From contig CAWAUO010000001.1 of assembly GCA_963785245.1 (NCBI GenBank), forward strand, positions 1 to 64,000: a stretch of DNA of 64,000 nt. The letters are read 5' to 3'. How positions within the stretch are numbered: the first letter of the stretch is position 1; the number at the start of each line of letters is the position of its first letter. A model generated the notes under the pieces. That model was not told the origin of the DNA and did not search any database. It was given only the letters and a program-made list of their open reading frames with translations. The DNA comes from JAHEEL01 sp963785245. Lineage in GTDB: Bacteria > Actinomycetota > Acidimicrobiia > Spongiisociales > UBA5794. Positions 34,585-42,612 of this stretch are shown piece after piece. The translations under genes and the position numbers were made by a program.

Positions 34585-35808
34585 ATGGCTATCCGACTGA
34601 TCCTGGTCTGCGTCGCCGTCCTGGCCGTTGTCGCGTGCTCAGCGGACTCGACTCCGCGAACCGCGGCTCCTGTCGATACGATCGCTACTCCGACAACGGC
34701 GCCGGAGGCGACAACGACCGAAGTTGAGGCGGAAGGTTCCGAGTCCACCGTCACCACCACCAGTGCGTCGACGACGACCACGCGGCCCATCGAGGCCACG
34801 ACCCTGGCGCTTCAACTCATCGCGGACGGCTTCGAGCAACCGGTCTTCTACACGACGGCCGGGGACGCCGCCTACGTCGTCGATCAACCCGGCCGCATCT
34901 GGATCATTGGGGAAGCGGGCGATCCCGAGGTGTTCCTCGATGTACGGGAACGGGTGACCTTCAGAGGGGAACAGGGATTGCTCGGTCTCGCGTTCCACCC
35001 GGAGCATCCGGACGCGTTCTACGTGAACTACACCGGGAGCGATGGAGGGACGGTCGTATCTGAGTTCACCTTCGCCGGTTCGGTCGCCGACCCATCCTCA
35101 GAACGCGTGATCCTCCAGATTCCGCAGCCGGCAGGGAACCACAACGGTGGGATGATCGCCTTCGGGCCGGATGGCGACCTCTGGATCAGTACCGGAGACG
35201 GGGGCGGATCGAATGACCGCTACGGGAACGGACAGCGGGACGACACGTTGCTCGGTGCGATGCTGCGCATCCGGGTCGGTCCCAGTATTGACCCGTATGC
35301 CGTCGTCGACGGTCTCGGGTTTGCCGCACCCGAGATCTGGGCCATCGGGTTGCGCAACCCGTGGCGGTTCTCGTTCGACGGCGATCAGATCTGGATCGGC
35401 GACGTCGGACAGGGCGACATCGAAGAGATCGATGTGGCATCAGTGGATGACCGAACGCTCAACTTCGGGTGGCCGATCTACGAGGGTTCGGCCTGCTTTG
35501 ACGGTCCGTGCAACGAAGATGGCCTCGTATTCCCGATCCTCGAGTACGGACATGACGAAGGCTGTTCCGTGACCGGCGGCTATGTCTACCGCGGCGCCGC
35601 GATCCCGCAACTCGTCGGCCACTACTTCTACTCGGACTACTGCACCGGGTTCATTCGATCGATCGCACCCGAAGGGGCGGTCCACGACTGGACCGATGGA
35701 ACCGGCATGGTCGATCAGGTGTCGTCGTTCGGCCGTGACGCCTCAGGCGAGGTCTATGTTGTCTCCGCGGCAGGTGCGGTCTACCGAATCGTGGAGGAAT
35801 CCGGATGA
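34585..35808 (+). CDS. PQQ-dependent sugar dehydrogenase-like lipoprotein
   Basis: The 407-residue protein has a signal peptide with lipobox VVAC, a Thr-rich linker to about residue 75, then a six-bladed glucose/sorbosone dehydrogenase propeller: YVVDQPGRIWI, RGEQGLLGLAFHP, NHNGGMIAFGPDGDLWISTGDGG, EIWAIGLRNPWRFSFD, IWIGDVGQGDIEEID, FPILEYGHDEGCSVTGGYVYRG and HYFYSDYCTGFIR. This is the membrane-tethered outer-face sugar oxidase family (YliI/HHIP-like); the actual sugar is unknown. It begins one base after the transporter stop and overlaps ribokinase by four bases, so the genes are co-transcribed. Confidence 0.88.
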   Translation: MAIRLILVCVAVLAVVACSADSTPRTAAPVDTIATPTTAPEATTTEVEAEGSESTVTTTSASTTTTRPIEATTLALQLIADGFEQPVFYTTAGDAAYVVDQPGRIWIIGEAGDPEVFLDVRERVTFRGEQGLLGLAFHPEHPDAFYVNYTGSDGGTVVSEFTFAGSVADPSSERVILQIPQPAGNHNGGMIAFGPDGDLWISTGDGGGSNDRYGNGQRDDTLLGAMLRIRVGPSIDPYAVVDGLGFAAPEIWAIGLRNPWRFSFDGDQIWIGDVGQGDIEEIDVASVDDRTLNFGWPIYEGSACFDGPCNEDGLVFPILEYGHDEGCSVTGGYVYRGAAIPQLVGHYFYSDYCTGFIRSIAPEGAVHDWTDGTGMVDQVSSFGRDASGEVYVVSAAGAVYRIVEESG

Positions 35809-36698
35809 TCGTCGTGGTGGGGTCGGTGAATCGAGACCTGGTCGTGCGAGTGGAGCACCACCCGGCGCCGGGTGAGACCGTGCTCGGATCGGGTCACGAG
35901 ACCATGCCTGGTGGCAAGGGCGCCAACCAGGCTGTTGCCGCGTCCCGCCTCGGCAGCGATGTTGTCTTCGTGGGTCGTGTCGGATCCGACGAGGCGGGTA
36001 CCTCGCTTGCGACCGAATTCGCCCGCGAGAGTGTGGACGCCGCCCATGTCGCCGTGGACGAGGACGCACCCAGCGGATTGGCCATCATCACGGTTGACGA
36101 TGCAGGTGAGAACTCGATCGTGGTCAGCCCGGGAGCCAACGGGCGGGTCACCACCGATGACGTGTCGGGCGCCGCGGCGGTGCTCATGGCGGCAACGGTC
36201 ACGCTGCTGCAGCTTGAGATTCCCGTCGAAGCCGTGACGGCTGCTGCCCAGACGGCGGCCGGGATCGTCATTCTCAACGCAGCTCCCGCTGTGACTCTGC
36301 CGGACGACCTTCTCCGGGCGACCGATGTGCTCGTCGTCAACCGCGGCGAACTCGAAGCTCTCACCGGTTCTGATGATCCCGCGTCCGCCAGGAGTCTGCC
36401 GGTGCCGATCACTGTTGTGACGCTCGGACCCGACGGTGCACGCGTCGTCCGGGCGGAGAGCGACGAGTCGTTCCCATCGCCCCAGGTGACCGCCGTTGAC
36501 ACGACAGGAGCCGGTGATACGTTCTGTGGTGCGCTCGCTGCCGGTCTCGACACCGGTCTCAGCCTCGAATCCTCGGTGCGGCGTGCCGTCGTGGCCGGCT
36601 CGCTCGCGGTCACGGCGATCGGTGCGCGGTCCGGGATGCCGACCAACGCCGAACTCGCGGGCGTGCTCGGAGCCCAGGGCCCGGTCGACACTGAGTAG
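35805..36698 (+). CDS. rbsK: ribokinase
   Basis: The 297-residue PfkB-family kinase has the N-terminal VVGSVNRDLVVRV, the substrate loop MPGGKGANQAVAASRLG and the C-terminal ATP/anion-hole motif DTTGAGDTFCGALAAGL with the catalytic Asp. NRGELEALTG is the usual nucleotide-contact region. It phosphorylates ribose to ribose 5-phosphate. Overlap with the preceding dehydrogenase (ATGA) and the adjacent nucleoside hydrolase fit salvage of ribose released from nucleosides. Confidence 0.9.
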   Translation: MIVVVGSVNRDLVVRVEHHPAPGETVLGSGHETMPGGKGANQAVAASRLGSDVVFVGRVGSDEAGTSLATEFARESVDAAHVAVDEDAPSGLAIITVDDAGENSIVVSPGANGRVTTDDVSGAAAVLMAATVTLLQLEIPVEAVTAAAQTAAGIVILNAAPAVTLPDDLLRATDVLVVNRGELEALTGSDDPASARSLPVPITVVTLGPDGARVVRAESDESFPSPQVTAVDTTGAGDTFCGALAAGLDTGLSLESSVRRAVVAGSLAVTAIGARSGMPTNAELAGVLGAQGPVDTE

Positions 36699-36709
36699 GC
36701 TGTCGGCCC

Positions 36710-37645
36710 ATGGCGCGCCCGATCATCATCGACACCGATCCCGGTCAAGACGACGCGGTCGCGATCCTCGTTGCCCTCGCCGCACCGGAACTCGATATCG
36801 TCGGGATCACAACGGTCGCCGGCAACGTTCCGCAGCCGCTGGTCACGACGAACGCCCTCAAGCTCTGCGAGCTGGTCGGTCGGATCGACGTCCCGGTCTA
36901 TGCGGGGGCAGACCAGCCGCTCGAGCGCGAGCTCTACACGGCGGAGTACGTGCATGGTCCCACCGGCATCGACGGGGCTGATCTCCCGGCGCCGGTGACG
37001 ACCGCCGCCGGCAAGGGCGCCGTCGAGTTCATCATCGAGTCGTGCCTTGCCGCGGGGGATGATGGGATCACGCTCTGCCCGGTCGGGCCCCTGACCAACA
37101 TCGCATCCGCGATCGCCCGTGAGCCCACGATCATCCCGAAGATCCGCGAGATCGCGCTGATGGGCGGCGGCTTCTTCCAGGGGGGGAACACGACGCCGGT
37201 CGCCGAGTTCAACATCTACGTCGATCCGGATGCGGCGGCGATCGTGTTCCGGAGCGGAGCGCCGATCACGATGTTCCCGCTGGATGTGACGCACAAGGCG
37301 CTTGTCCTTCCCAACGATCTGGACCGAATCCGCGCGATCGGTACGCCGGTCGGCGATGCCGTCGCGGGAATGCTCGACTTTTATGAGCGCCACGATGTCG
37401 AGAAGTACGGCATTCCGGGAGGCCCCTTGCACGATCCGTGCGTTGTGGCCTATCTCATCGATCCGTCCCTGTTCTCGGGCAAGGCGTGCCGTGTCGAGGT
37501 GGAGACGGACTCCGAACTCACGATCGGCCAGACCGTTGTCGACTGGTGGGGTGTCACCGGCGCGACGCCGAACGTGATGGTCATGTCCGACGTCGATCGG
37601 CAGGGGTTCGTCGACCTCGTGGTGGAGCACGTCGCCCGGCTCTGA
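36710..37645 (+). CDS. inosine/uridine-preferring nucleoside hydrolase
   Basis: The 311-residue enzyme begins with the diagnostic calcium-binding IIIDTDPGQDDAVAIL, has TTVAGNVPQPLVTTNA, CPVGPLTNIASAI and MGGGFFQGGNTTPVAEFNIYVDPDAA, and ends with the conserved LHDPCVVAYLI. It splits nucleosides into base and ribose. It follows ribokinase by eleven bases on the same strand. A TAGGCT hexamer ends eight bases before its ATG, so an internal leaderless start is possible. Confidence 0.92.
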   Translation: MARPIIIDTDPGQDDAVAILVALAAPELDIVGITTVAGNVPQPLVTTNALKLCELVGRIDVPVYAGADQPLERELYTAEYVHGPTGIDGADLPAPVTTAAGKGAVEFIIESCLAAGDDGITLCPVGPLTNIASAIAREPTIIPKIREIALMGGGFFQGGNTTPVAEFNIYVDPDAAAIVFRSGAPITMFPLDVTHKALVLPNDLDRIRAIGTPVGDAVAGMLDFYERHDVEKYGIPGGPLHDPCVVAYLIDPSLFSGKACRVEVETDSELTIGQTVVDWWGVTGATPNVMVMSDVDRQGFVDLVVEHVARL

Positions 37646-37668
37646 CCGTGGCATTCAGTCGCTTGTCG

Positions 37669-39102
37669 CTATGGCCGGCTCGTGGTCTTCCAGGCCCATA
37701 GACCGAGCGCAAGCGCCAGGGCGACGAGAACGGCAGCGACGGTCATCGTGTCTGCCAGGCCTGCGGCCTGCGCGGCCGCCGGGGCGTCTGCCGCGTCACC
37801 GACCCCGCCGTAGACGGCCGTTCTCGCTGCCCACAACGTTCCGAGGACGGCGATCCCGGTGACGCTGGCGGTTGTTCGGTTGATGGTCAGCATGCCCGAC
37901 GTGACACCCAGCTGCTCCGGTGGCACGGATCCAAGGATCGCGGAGTTGTTCGGCGATTGGAAGATGCCCATTCCGAGGCCGATGATGAGTCCGACGATGA
38001 TGACCATGAGCGATGTCGTCGAGTTCCCGAACCAGAAAGCAGCAATCGTGTAGGCGATTGTCATCAGCGCGAGACCGGCCACCGTCACGGGTCGGGATCC
38101 GACCCGGTCCGAGAGCGATCCGGACATCGGGGCAACGATGCCCATCGTGATCGGCACTGCACCGAGTACGAAGCCGATCTCGCTTGGCGAAAGCTCCATC
38201 ACATCGGTCAGATAGAACGGCACGAGCAGCAGCAATCCCGACAGCGCGAAGAACCCGACGAACCCGGTGATGAGGTTCACGGTCAGGTCCCTGCTCTTGA
38301 ACAGATCGAGGTTCAACATGGGATCCGCAACCCGGCGCTCGACGATGACGAACGCGGCGAATGAGAATGCTGAGATAGTGAACGCCATGAGAATCGTGGG
38401 GTCCGAGAAGCCGAGGTTCTGGCCCATGGTCAGGGCGAGGAGCAGCGAGAGGAGCGCTACGAAGAAGGCTCCGGCGCCTGCGAAGTCGAATCGCTGCTTG
38501 CCCTTGGGCTTGGTATTCGGAACGAACTTGATGGCCGTGATCGTGCCAACGATGCCGATCGGCAGGTTCACGAAGAAGATCCACCGCCAGTCGGTTGCCT
38601 CGAGGATCATGCCGCCGATGATCGGGCCGGCCATGATTCCGAGCGAGACCGTGGTTCCATTGATCCCGAGCGCCTTTCCCCGTTCGGACGGCGGGAATGC
38701 TTCCGTGGTGATGGCGAACCCGAGAGCGAAGATCATCGCGGCCCCGAGGGCCTGGACCACGCGCGCACCGATGAGGAAGCCGATCGTCGGCGAGATCCCG
38801 GCGAGCACCGATCCGATCGTGAATACCAGGAATCCGGTGGTGAAGATCGGCTTCTTCCCGATCATGTCACCCAGACGCCCGAAGCCGAGCGTGAGGGTGG
38901 CCTGGGTCAGGAGGTACGCCAGAACGACCCATTGAGCGACGTTGAAGGTGGTATCGAACTCCTCCACGAGCGTCGGGAGTGCAACGTTGACGATGCTGCC
39001 GTCGATGGTCCCGAGGAAGATCGCCATGGCGATCGCCACCAGCACGTACCATTTCCGCCCGTAGTCGACTCCTTCGGGTGCGGCTTCGGTGGTTGCGGTC
39101 AT
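37669..39102 (-). CDS. MFS drug efflux transporter, DHA2 (EmrB/QacA) family
   Basis: The 477-residue protein has about fourteen membrane helices. Early motifs are the DHA2-type LGTIDGSIVNVALPTL and GRLGDMIGKKPIF, followed by GGMILEATDWRWIFFVNLPIG, the standard motif C/D region of EmrB/QacA pumps. It would export hydrophobic compounds using the proton gradient; specificity is unknown. No regulator gene is adjacent. It is convergent with the nucleoside hydrolase gene and divergent from the lipoprotein gene at 39267. Confidence 0.9.
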   Translation of the reverse strand: MTATTEAAPEGVDYGRKWYVLVAIAMAIFLGTIDGSIVNVALPTLVEEFDTTFNVAQWVVLAYLLTQATLTLGFGRLGDMIGKKPIFTTGFLVFTIGSVLAGISPTIGFLIGARVVQALGAAMIFALGFAITTEAFPPSERGKALGINGTTVSLGIMAGPIIGGMILEATDWRWIFFVNLPIGIVGTITAIKFVPNTKPKGKQRFDFAGAGAFFVALLSLLLALTMGQNLGFSDPTILMAFTISAFSFAAFVIVERRVADPMLNLDLFKSRDLTVNLITGFVGFFALSGLLLLVPFYLTDVMELSPSEIGFVLGAVPITMGIVAPMSGSLSDRVGSRPVTVAGLALMTIAYTIAAFWFGNSTTSLMVIIVGLIIGLGMGIFQSPNNSAILGSVPPEQLGVTSGMLTINRTTASVTGIAVLGTLWAARTAVYGGVGDAADAPAAAQAAGLADTMTVAAVLVALALALGLWAWKTTSRP

Positions 39103-39266
39103 GTCGGGGTGAGGGTAGGGGGTGCCCGGGCTGTGCCGATCCCGCCGCCGTGATCATTCTGTGCGCTCCGGCTGGCCGGTTGATGCTGATTCGATGTGCA
39201 CGGCGGGGGTCGCGGCGTGTACCCTCGGCGCCGAGTACGAGTGGCATCGGCGAAAGGGACAAACCG

Positions 39267-39842
39267 ATGAGCGTCCGACGAGGCATGGCCGTCGTAGCGG
39301 CACTGGCACTGATTCTGGCCGCGTGTGGGTCCGGAAGCGACGACACAACGACCACGACGTCGACGACCTTCCCCACCCAGACGACGGCGACGACCTCGAC
39401 GACCGCGGCGCCGACGACCACGAGTTCAACCACCACCACGACGTCGCCATATGGCGGAGCGACGTTGCTTACGCAGGTGATTCAGCAGGAACTCACGGCG
39501 CTTGGGTATTTCGAGGGCGCCGCCGACGGGATCCTCGGGCCAATGACGGTCGAGGCGATCACCGCGTTCCAGACCGATGCCGGGATCACCGCGGACGGCG
39601 CCTACGGCCCGGAGACGTACGTCGCCCTTGCCGACGCCCTCGAAGCGGATCCCGCGATCGTTGAGGTCATCCAGGAAGACCTGATGGAGTTGAAGCTCTA
39701 TCCCGGGCCCAAGGACGGGGACTACGGATCCGGCACGGTCAAGGCGGTCGAGGGGCTTCAGGAGGACTGCGGCATCGAGGTCGATGGGCGATTCACGCCA
39801 TACACACACGTCTGCCTTGAGCAAGCCCTCGGCAACGCCTGA
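39267..39842 (+). CDS. lipoprotein with two peptidoglycan-binding domains
   Basis: A 191-residue protein with a signal peptide and lipobox (LILAAC), a Thr/Ser-rich linker (about residues 24-62), and two PG_binding_1 units: one at about 68-125 with QQELTALGYFEGAADGILGP and VEAITAFQTDAGITADGAYG, and one at about 130-185 with QEDLMELKLYPGPKDGDYGSGT and VKAVEGLQEDCGIEVDGRF. It probably links the outer membrane leaflet of the cytoplasmic membrane to the wall. No catalytic domain is present. GAAAGGG precedes the ATG. Confidence 0.85.
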   Translation: MSVRRGMAVVAALALILAACGSGSDDTTTTTSTTFPTQTTATTSTTAAPTTTSSTTTTTSPYGGATLLTQVIQQELTALGYFEGAADGILGPMTVEAITAFQTDAGITADGAYGPETYVALADALEADPAIVEVIQEDLMELKLYPGPKDGDYGSGTVKAVEGLQEDCGIEVDGRFTPYTHVCLEQALGNA

Positions 39843-39877
39843 TCAGCGCGGTCAATCGATCGTCTAGCCTCGAGCAT

Positions 39878-40999
39878 ATGCCGCTCAGCGATGTGACCGT
39901 GATCGAGTTTGCCGGTCTTGGGCCGTCGCCATTCGCCGGCATGGTGCTCGCCGGTCTCGGAGCCGACGTCATTCGGATTGATCGACCGGGCGGCCCTCCG
40001 ATCCCCGATCCGATGGCTGGGGCGCTTGGTCGCGGGAAGCGATCGATCGCCCTCGATCTGAAACAACCCAAGGCTGTCGAGGCGGCGCTGACAATCCTTC
40101 GAGAGTCGGACATCTTGCTCGAGGGGTTCCGTCCCGGCGTGATGGAGCGCCTCGGCCTCGGACCGGATGAATGCCTCGCCGCGAATCCGCTGCTTGTCTA
40201 CGGCCGCATGACCGGATGGGGATCGGGCGGGCCATACGCCGCAATGGCCGGTCACGACATCAACTTCGTCGGGATGAGCGGCGCCCTCCACGCAATCGGC
40301 GACGAAGATCGAAGCGTGCCGCCGCTCAACCTGGTGGGCGACGGCGGAGGGGCGCTCTTTCTTGTCGCCGGCCTGCTCGCAGCGCTTCATGATCGGGACC
40401 GGTCCGGTGGCACCGTTGTCGAATCTGCAATCGTCGATGGCGCGACATCGCTGATGGGGCCGTTCTATGAGATGGCCGCGGTCGGTCTGTGGCAGGATCG
40501 CCGTGAATCCAACCTGCTCGACGGGGCCGCGCCGTTCTACACGACGTATGCAACCAGCGACGGGAAGGCCATGGCCGTCGGAGCGTTGGAGCCACACTTC
40601 TACGCAGCGCTGCTGGAGGGCCTTGACATCGATCCGGCCAATCTGCCGCCGCAGTGCGACCGCGGTCGATGGCCGGAACTCCGTGATACCTTCGCCGCGG
40701 TGTTCGCAACCCGATCTCGCGATGAGTGGACCGAAGTGTTCGACGGCACCGACGCGTGCACGACTCCGGTGCTCTCGATGGGCGAGGCCCCGCGTCACCC
40801 CCAGAATACCGAGCGAGGGGCATTCGACGGACCGGACCACCACCGACTCCCTGCGCCGAACCCACGGATTGGAGCACAGGCCTCCCGGGTCCTCGCACCA
40901 ACGCGTCTGCCGGGAGCGGACACGGGCGTCGTCCTCACCGAGTTCGGCTTCTCGGCCGCCAGCATCGAGACCCTGTTCGACGAGGGTGCGGCATCATGA
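39878..40999 (+). CDS. CaiB/BaiF-type (family III) CoA transferase or acyl-CoA racemase
   Basis: The 373-residue protein matches family III CoA enzymes, closest in pattern to alpha-methylacyl-CoA racemase: VIEFAGLGPSPFAGMVLAGLGADVIRIDRPG, GKRSIALDLK, GFRPGVMERLGLGPDE, GRMTGWGSGGPYAAMAGHDINFVGMSGALHAIG, and DGATSLMGPFYEM. The aspartate in MAGHDINF is the expected catalytic residue. TAGCCT ends seven bases before the ATG, suggesting a leaderless message. Its stop overlaps the start of a tiny FlgM-like gene. Confidence 0.88.
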   Translation: MPLSDVTVIEFAGLGPSPFAGMVLAGLGADVIRIDRPGGPPIPDPMAGALGRGKRSIALDLKQPKAVEAALTILRESDILLEGFRPGVMERLGLGPDECLAANPLLVYGRMTGWGSGGPYAAMAGHDINFVGMSGALHAIGDEDRSVPPLNLVGDGGGALFLVAGLLAALHDRDRSGGTVVESAIVDGATSLMGPFYEMAAVGLWQDRRESNLLDGAAPFYTTYATSDGKAMAVGALEPHFYAALLEGLDIDPANLPPQCDRGRWPELRDTFAAVFATRSRDEWTEVFDGTDACTTPVLSMGEAPRHPQNTERGAFDGPDHHRLPAPNPRIGAQASRVLAPTRLPGADTGVVLTEFGFSAASIETLFDEGAAS

Positions 41000-41175
41000 C
41001 GGACGGTGTCCCCGGGGGAGGCAACGACCCATCGGGCCGTGTCGAAGCGCTCAAGGCGCGCATTGAACGGGGGGAGTATCAGGTACCTGCCGAACGGGTC
41101 GCCGACGCTGTGATCCTCTGGTATCGGCGGATGGAACCGGGTCAGTCCGAGGTGAGTTCTCCGACCTCGTCCTGA
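40996..41175 (+). CDS. short FlgM-like (anti-sigma-28 domain) protein
   Basis: A 59-residue product starting at an ATGA overlap with the CoA-transferase stop. Its core GRVEALKARIERGEYQVPAERVADAVI follows the FlgM C-terminal helix pattern, where R-V-x-x-L-(R/K)-x-x-I-x-x-G-x-Y-x-V-x-x-x-x-V-A is typical of flagellar anti-sigma factors. No flagellar gene is seen in the window. It may bind another sigma factor or may be a domain reused for something else. Its 3' end overlaps the convergent DUF368 gene by 34 bases. Confidence 0.6.
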   Translation: MTDGVPGGGNDPSGRVEALKARIERGEYQVPAERVADAVILWYRRMEPGQSEVSSPTSS

Positions 41176-42074
41176 CGGGTCTGATGTCCGATGCGCCGTC
41201 CGAGGGCGTCGATGGCCATCACCACGAGAAACGCGAAGACTGCCACGGCGATGGCCGCGATCACATCCTCGTTCGGGGCGTCGAGCGCCGTGCTGTCGAC
41301 ACCGCGCGGCCACGGCCACAACACCCGCAGCGACCCGAGCATCAGGCCGATGAGGGCAGCCATGACGGTGTTGTAGTGGTCCCGCAGCGCGCGATGCAGC
41401 ATCTGCGAGAACAACGCGAGGCCAATGACTGCTCCCACCCCGAAGACCGCGAGCGAGACGATATTCCGGTCCGTCACCGCCGAAAGCACCGGACCGTACA
41501 TGCCGAGCATCACGAGGATGAATGAACCGCTGATGCCGGGGAGGATCATCGCGCAGATCGCAATAGACCCGGCCAGGAAGAACGCCCACATCTCAGGATT
41601 GGCAAGCTGCGCTGCTGACTCGCTTGAAGTGTCCTCACGGAGTCCGAGGAGGACGAACACGACAATGGTCACGACGACGATGGTGACGACTCTCCGGACA
41701 TCGCGAACCGTGAGCAGGCGCCACACGATGAGCGCCGACCCGGCGACGAGGCCGAGGAAGAGCGCCGACATGAGGACGGCGTGGTCCCGGAGCAGGCGTT
41801 CGAGAAGGTGAGACAGCGAGAGAATGGCGAGGCCGACTCCGGCACCGAGCGGCAGGATGAAGCCCCACTCGACGTTCTTGAGCCACGCGACGCCGCCGGA
41901 GAAGTCGAGTCGGAGAAAGGCGCCGAGAGCGGAGCTCCCAGCCCGGACCGACGCGATGAGGCGTTCGTAGATGCCGAGGACGAGCGCAATCGTCCCCCCG
42001 GACACGCCGGGGACGATGTCGGCGGCACCCATGAGGTAGCCGCGAATGACCGACCAGGGGATCTCGCGAAGCAT
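41142..42074 (-). CDS. DUF368 membrane protein, probable undecaprenyl-phosphate translocase (PopT-type)
   Basis: The 310-residue protein has about eight to nine membrane segments with family signatures RGYLMGAADIVPGVSGGTIALVLGIYERLI near the N-terminus and the second half-repeat ICAMILPGISGSFILVMLGMYGPVL. DUF368 proteins have been shown in other bacteria to flip undecaprenyl phosphate back across the membrane for wall synthesis; the role here is by family. A TACACT hexamer (42087-42082) ends seven bases before the ATG, which also matches the conserved start. The longer open frame upstream is antisense to dtd. Confidence 0.85.
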   Translation of the reverse strand: MLREIPWSVIRGYLMGAADIVPGVSGGTIALVLGIYERLIASVRAGSSALGAFLRLDFSGGVAWLKNVEWGFILPLGAGVGLAILSLSHLLERLLRDHAVLMSALFLGLVAGSALIVWRLLTVRDVRRVVTIVVVTIVVFVLLGLREDTSSESAAQLANPEMWAFFLAGSIAICAMILPGISGSFILVMLGMYGPVLSAVTDRNIVSLAVFGVGAVIGLALFSQMLHRALRDHYNTVMAALIGLMLGSLRVLWPWPRGVDSTALDAPNEDVIAAIAVAVFAFLVVMAIDALGRRIGHQTRQDEVGELTSD

Positions 42075-42144
42075 GGCGGCGAGTGTAGGGGCCGGTTGCT
42101 TCGACCGGTGTACCGTTCGGTCCCAAGATCGAGCAGGAGAACGG

Positions 42145-42600
42145 ATGCGGATCGTCCTACAACGGGTCAACCGGGCCTCCGTCCATGTCGACGGAAGCGC
42201 CACCGGGGAGATCGGGACCGGCCTGCTCGCCCTTGTCGGCGTGGCCGAAGGCGACGATGACAGGGATGCGCTTGCGGCTGCAGCGAAGATCGTCGGCATG
42301 CGGATCTTTCCCGATCGCGACGGGAAGATGAATGTGAGCCTTGCCGACGCCGGGGGAGCGGTGCTGCTCGTCTCGCAATTCACGCTCCTCGCCGATGTCC
42401 GGAAGGGGCGCCGACCGGCGTTCACCGCGGCCGCCGATCCGGAGACCGCCGTACCCGTTCTGGCCGTCCTTGCCGAGGCCATCGAGGCTGATGGAGTCCC
42501 CGTCGAGCACGGGCGTTTCGGCGCCCACATGCTGGTGGACCTGGTCAACGACGGTCCCGTCACCATCGTGTTCGACGTTGTCGGGGGGCGCGTCATCTAG
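42145..42600 (+). CDS. dtd: D-aminoacyl-tRNA deacylase
   Basis: The 151-residue enzyme matches Dtd throughout: MRIVLQRVNRASVHVDG, GLLALVGVAEGD, the catalytic-site VSQFTLLADVRKGRRPAF and the C-terminal GRFGAHMLVDLVNDGPVTIVFD, which contributes the Gly-cisPro-like pocket. It removes D-amino acids mischarged on tRNA. CAGGAGA gives a clear ribosome binding site for the ATG at 42145. It is divergent from the DUF368 gene and convergent with the helicase-nuclease gene. Confidence 0.94.
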   Translation: MRIVLQRVNRASVHVDGSATGEIGTGLLALVGVAEGDDDRDALAAAAKIVGMRIFPDRDGKMNVSLADAGGAVLLVSQFTLLADVRKGRRPAFTAAADPETAVPVLAVLAEAIEADGVPVEHGRFGAHMLVDLVNDGPVTIVFDVVGGRVI

Positions 42601-42612
42601 GCGCGTGCCGCG

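Noticed and set aside
38267..38935. Frames antisense to the MFS and other large genes
   Set aside because: High-GC shadow frames with Arg/Pro/Ser-rich composition and no domains.
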